This document shows, piece after piece, positions 15,788 through 17,587 of a stretch of 17,587 nt of DNA (position 1 is its first letter; every line of letters begins with the position of its first letter). This stretch comes from Chloroflexi bacterium RBG_19FT_COMBO_55_16 (lineage in GTDB: Bacteria > Chloroflexota > Anaerolineae > Anaerolineales > UBA4823). A model generated the notes under the pieces. It had not been told where the DNA came from and did not search any database. It saw only the letters and a program-made list of their open reading frames with translations. The position numbers and the translations under genes were made by a program. The stretch is from NCBI GenBank assembly GCA_001795335.1, contig MGOK01000026.1:6619-24205 (forward strand), written 5' to 3'.

Positions 15788-17185
15788 TTGGCGAAAACAA
15801 TCATCATGCCTCGCTTTGGCATGACCCAGGAAGAAGCTACCATTGTCCGGTGGATTAAAAAAGAGGGAGAGCGCGTCGAGTACGGCGATCCGATCTGCGA
15901 GGTGACTACCGATAAGATCAACATGGAGGTCGAGGCCACCGCGGATGGAATTCTGGCTGGCATCCGCTTTGCTGAGGACGAGACCGTACCGATCACCGCA
16001 GTCATTGCCTATATTCTGGCGGAGGGCGAGTCCCTCCCAGTTGGCGAGCCACCCCCTCCGGCAGCTGGACCGGTTGTATCACCCGCCCCTCTGATGGATC
16101 GCCAGGTTGACGCCACACCCGTAGCCCGGCGCATGGCAGGTGAGCAGGGAATCGATCTTGCCATCCTGGCCACTGCCACACCTGGCAGCGGGCAAGGCGG
16201 CAAGATCACCCGCCAGGATGTGGAGCGCTATCTTGCCAGCCAGGCAGAAAGCAAACCAGCCGAAGTCCAGCCGGGCAAGTTGCGGGCTTCGCCCGCCGCG
16301 CGCCACCTGGCGCGCCAGGGGCAGGTCGACTTACACCAGGTCAAGGGCAGCGGATCGGAAGGGCGCATCCAGGGCTGGGACGTCCAGGCGGCCATGGCCA
16401 GACCGGCAGCCCAACCCACACCTGTCGCAGCCGGGGTAGCGACACAGCCACCGATTGCGATTCAACCTGCAGGGAGTGCACCTCCGGGCGGAATGCAGCC
16501 ACAGGCGATCAAACTGGAAGGCATGCGGCGTACTATCGCCCAAAGGATGCAGGCCAGCTGGCAAAACATCCCCCACATCCTGTTCAGCCTGGACATCGAC
16601 ATGACCCAAGCCGTGGCCATGCGCGAGAGTTTTAACATGCGCTTCGGGGATAAGAAATCGGCCATATCGATGAGCGCCGTGCTGGTCAAGGCCTGTGCGG
16701 CCGCCCTGCGCCAGCACCCGCTGCTGAACAGTTATTTCCGTGACGATCAAATCCTGCTCTTGCCTAACATCAATATTGGTCTGGCAGTTGCCCTGGAGGA
16801 GGGCTTGATCGTCCCTGTGGTGAGGGACGCCGATCAAAAAAGCCTGTACCAGATCGGCCAGGAGGTTAACGATCTCTCCAGCCGAGCTCGCCAGGGAACC
16901 CTTCGGCCAGAGGATGTCGTCGATGGTACTTTTACCCTCTCTAACCTCGGTATGTTCGGAGTCGATCAATTCACAGCGATCATCAATCCTCCCCAGGTGG
17001 CGATCCTGGCGTCTGGCAGGATCGCCAAACGGTTCGTGCCAGATGAACACGATCGACCCGCCTTGCGGGCCATGATGACGGTAACCCTGGCTGTGGACCA
17101 TCGCGTGGTCGACGGCGCAGGCGCAGCGCGTTTCCTGAACACATTGCGCGGCATTTTGGAGACAGCCGGCGCCCAATGGGGATGA
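15788..17185 (+). CDS. Dihydrolipoamide acyltransferase (E2) with two subunit-binding domains
   Basis: 465 residues from TTG 15788, with AGGAG at 15775-15779, 8 nt upstream; the N-terminus AKTIIMPRFGMT fits the lipoyl-domain consensus and confirms the TTG. Lipoyl domain 1-80 with the lipoylated K43 in TTDKINMEVEA. A Pro/Ala linker follows. Then two peripheral subunit-binding domains: about 108-151 (ATPVARRMAGEQGIDL, GGKITRQDVERYL) and about 164-204 (KLRASPAARHLARQG, GRIQGWDVQAAM). A second linker leads to the catalytic domain of about 240-465 with DHRVVDGAGAARFLN (437-451; catalytic H438 and D442) and SNLGMFGVDQFTAIINPPQ. It moves the acyl group to CoA. Most E2 proteins have one subunit-binding domain. 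The E3 gene does not follow. Confidence 0.95.
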   Translation: MAKTIIMPRFGMTQEEATIVRWIKKEGERVEYGDPICEVTTDKINMEVEATADGILAGIRFAEDETVPITAVIAYILAEGESLPVGEPPPPAAGPVVSPAPLMDRQVDATPVARRMAGEQGIDLAILATATPGSGQGGKITRQDVERYLASQAESKPAEVQPGKLRASPAARHLARQGQVDLHQVKGSGSEGRIQGWDVQAAMARPAAQPTPVAAGVATQPPIAIQPAGSAPPGGMQPQAIKLEGMRRTIAQRMQASWQNIPHILFSLDIDMTQAVAMRESFNMRFGDKKSAISMSAVLVKACAAALRQHPLLNSYFRDDQILLLPNINIGLAVALEEGLIVPVVRDADQKSLYQIGQEVNDLSSRARQGTLRPEDVVDGTFTLSNLGMFGVDQFTAIINPPQVAILASGRIAKRFVPDEHDRPALRAMMTVTLAVDHRVVDGAGAARFLNTLRGILETAGAQWG

Positions 17186-17189
17186 GCTA

Positions 17190-17209
17190 ATCCTCATTAA
17201 CATGAGGAT
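17190..17209 (+). repeat. Short hairpin directly after the E2 stop
   Basis: ATCCTCAT (17190-17197), TAAC loop, ATGAGGAT (17202-17209): perfect 8-bp stem. No T-run follows. It may protect the 3' end of the mRNA or be incidental. Confidence 0.4.
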
Positions 17210-17223
17210 GCCATTACACTCAT

Positions 17224-17269
17224 GTGGGTTTTCAGGTGGGCGCTGCCCACCTGAAAACCCACTTTTTTT
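17224..17269 (+). terminator. Strong intrinsic terminator of the dehydrogenase operon
   Basis: GTGGGTTTTCAGGTGGGC (17224-17241), loop GCT, and its exact complement (17245-17262), followed by seven T (17263-17269). An 18-bp perfect stem and T-run right after E2 mark the operon end and show that no E3 gene is cotranscribed. Confidence 0.93.
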
Positions 17270-17329
17270 CTGTTCGCGGGGGAAAGGGGAAAGATGATCA
17301 TGCTATTCCGCTAAACCTTTTTATGCATG

Positions 17330-17357
17330 TTGACAATAAAAAACAATTAAGTATAAT
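17330..17357 (+). promoter_or_regulatory. Consensus sigma-70-type promoter for the TetR gene
   Basis: TTGACA (17330-17335), 16-nt spacer, TATAAT (17352-17357): both boxes match consensus perfectly, in AT-rich DNA. Transcript start would be near 17364, leaving a leader of about 60 nt. GTATATAC at 17374-17381 is a perfect palindrome downstream that could hold a repressor. Confidence 0.75.
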
Positions 17358-17423
17358 AGAATTGAACATACCAGTATATACATATTATCTCTCTCGTAAA
17401 GGTTTCTTCTTTCGGCGTGCTGT

Positions 17424-17587
17424 ATGTCATTTGAGATCCGCCAGCGCATCCTCGAGGCAGCCACGCTTTGCTTTACCCAGCAGGGCTATGCCAGTAGCCG
17501 CATTCAGGACGTTTGCCGGATGGCACAGGTGGCACCTGCCACTCTCTATCGCCACTTTGGCAGTAAGAGAGCCCTCTTCGAAGCGGC
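17424..17587 (+). CDS. TetR/AcrR-family transcriptional regulator, 3'-truncated by window edge
   Basis: 54 codons from ATG 17424 to the window end; the only in-frame start after TAA 17397-17399. The protein starts MSFEIRQRILEAATLCFTQQ and continues GYASSRIQDVCRMAQVAPATLYRHFGSKRALFEA, which is the TetR N-terminal HTH: first helix, then helix-turn-helix with the LYRHFGSK-LF signature. The ligand-binding domain lies outside. The ribosome site is weak. A consensus promoter lies 67 nt upstream, so it is a separate unit from the dehydrogenase operon. TetR proteins usually repress themselves and a neighbouring gene; the target here cannot be seen. Confidence 0.87.
   Translation, partial: MSFEIRQRILEAATLCFTQQGYASSRIQDVCRMAQVAPATLYRHFGSKRALFEA

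Noticed and set aside
16331..17203. 290-residue open frame on the - strand
   Set aside because: Antisense shadow of the E2 gene; an effect of GC-rich codons.

Overview
This 17.6 kb window looks like chromosomal DNA of a mesophilic Chloroflexota bacterium, probably of the Anaerolineae. That is an inference from gene content and style: a long MalT-type LuxR regulator, an SDR-DUF2867 fusion, Zn-cysteine cyclase and tandem Usp proteins, moderate-to-high GC, strong AGGAGGTGA-type ribosome sites mixed with GTG and TTG starts. No rRNA, tRNA, CRISPR array or insertion sequence was recognised. All intact genes read on the + strand; only one gene remnant lies on the - strand.

Layout. (1) 1-2017: 3' two thirds of a MalT-like LuxR regulator whose ATPase N-terminus lies outside the window. 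(2) 2018-2182: intergenic stretch rich in inverted repeats. (3) 2183-3911: a 34-residue single-span membrane microprotein followed by an Lnt-like membrane carbon-nitrogen hydrolase. (4) 4069-4735: a conserved-looking 71-residue protein, then a decayed dienelactone hydrolase on the - strand that overlaps it tail to tail, then an AT-rich promoter region. (5) 4736-7268: an NAD(P)-binding SDR-DUF2867 protein, an orphan CBS-domain remnant (probably the tail of a site-2 protease), and a DUF1295 membrane protein. (6) 7387-10198: a tight run of an isoprenylcysteine methyltransferase-like membrane protein, a two-domain universal stress protein, a 7-Cys zinc-ribbon protein and an AIR-synthase/HypE-like protein, with overlaps at the last two junctions. 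(7) 10379-11179: class III nucleotide cyclase with an N-terminal cysteine module. (8) 11241-12608: tandem rhodanese fused to a YbaK/ProX-like editing domain. (9) 12770-17185: SorC-family regulator, E1alpha, E1beta and E2 of a 2-oxoacid (pyruvate or acetoin) dehydrogenase complex, joined by overlapping or closely spaced starts and closed by a perfect 18-bp terminator. (10) 17330-17587: consensus sigma-70-type promoter and the start of a TetR-family regulator.

How the genes may work together. Regions 6-8 read as signalling, stress and sulfur/thiol functions, but only region 6 is physically coupled. Region 9 is a self-contained operon: the SorC protein, which by family knowledge binds a phosphorylated sugar, is translationally coupled to the dehydrogenase and probably controls its own operon through an inverted repeat at the promoter. 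E3 (lipoamide dehydrogenase) is not encoded here. The observations I would check first are the rhodanese-YbaK fusion, the SorC-dehydrogenase coupling, the E2 with two subunit-binding domains, the 7-Cys protein coupled to the AIR-synthase-like protein, the membrane microprotein, and the two gene remnants.
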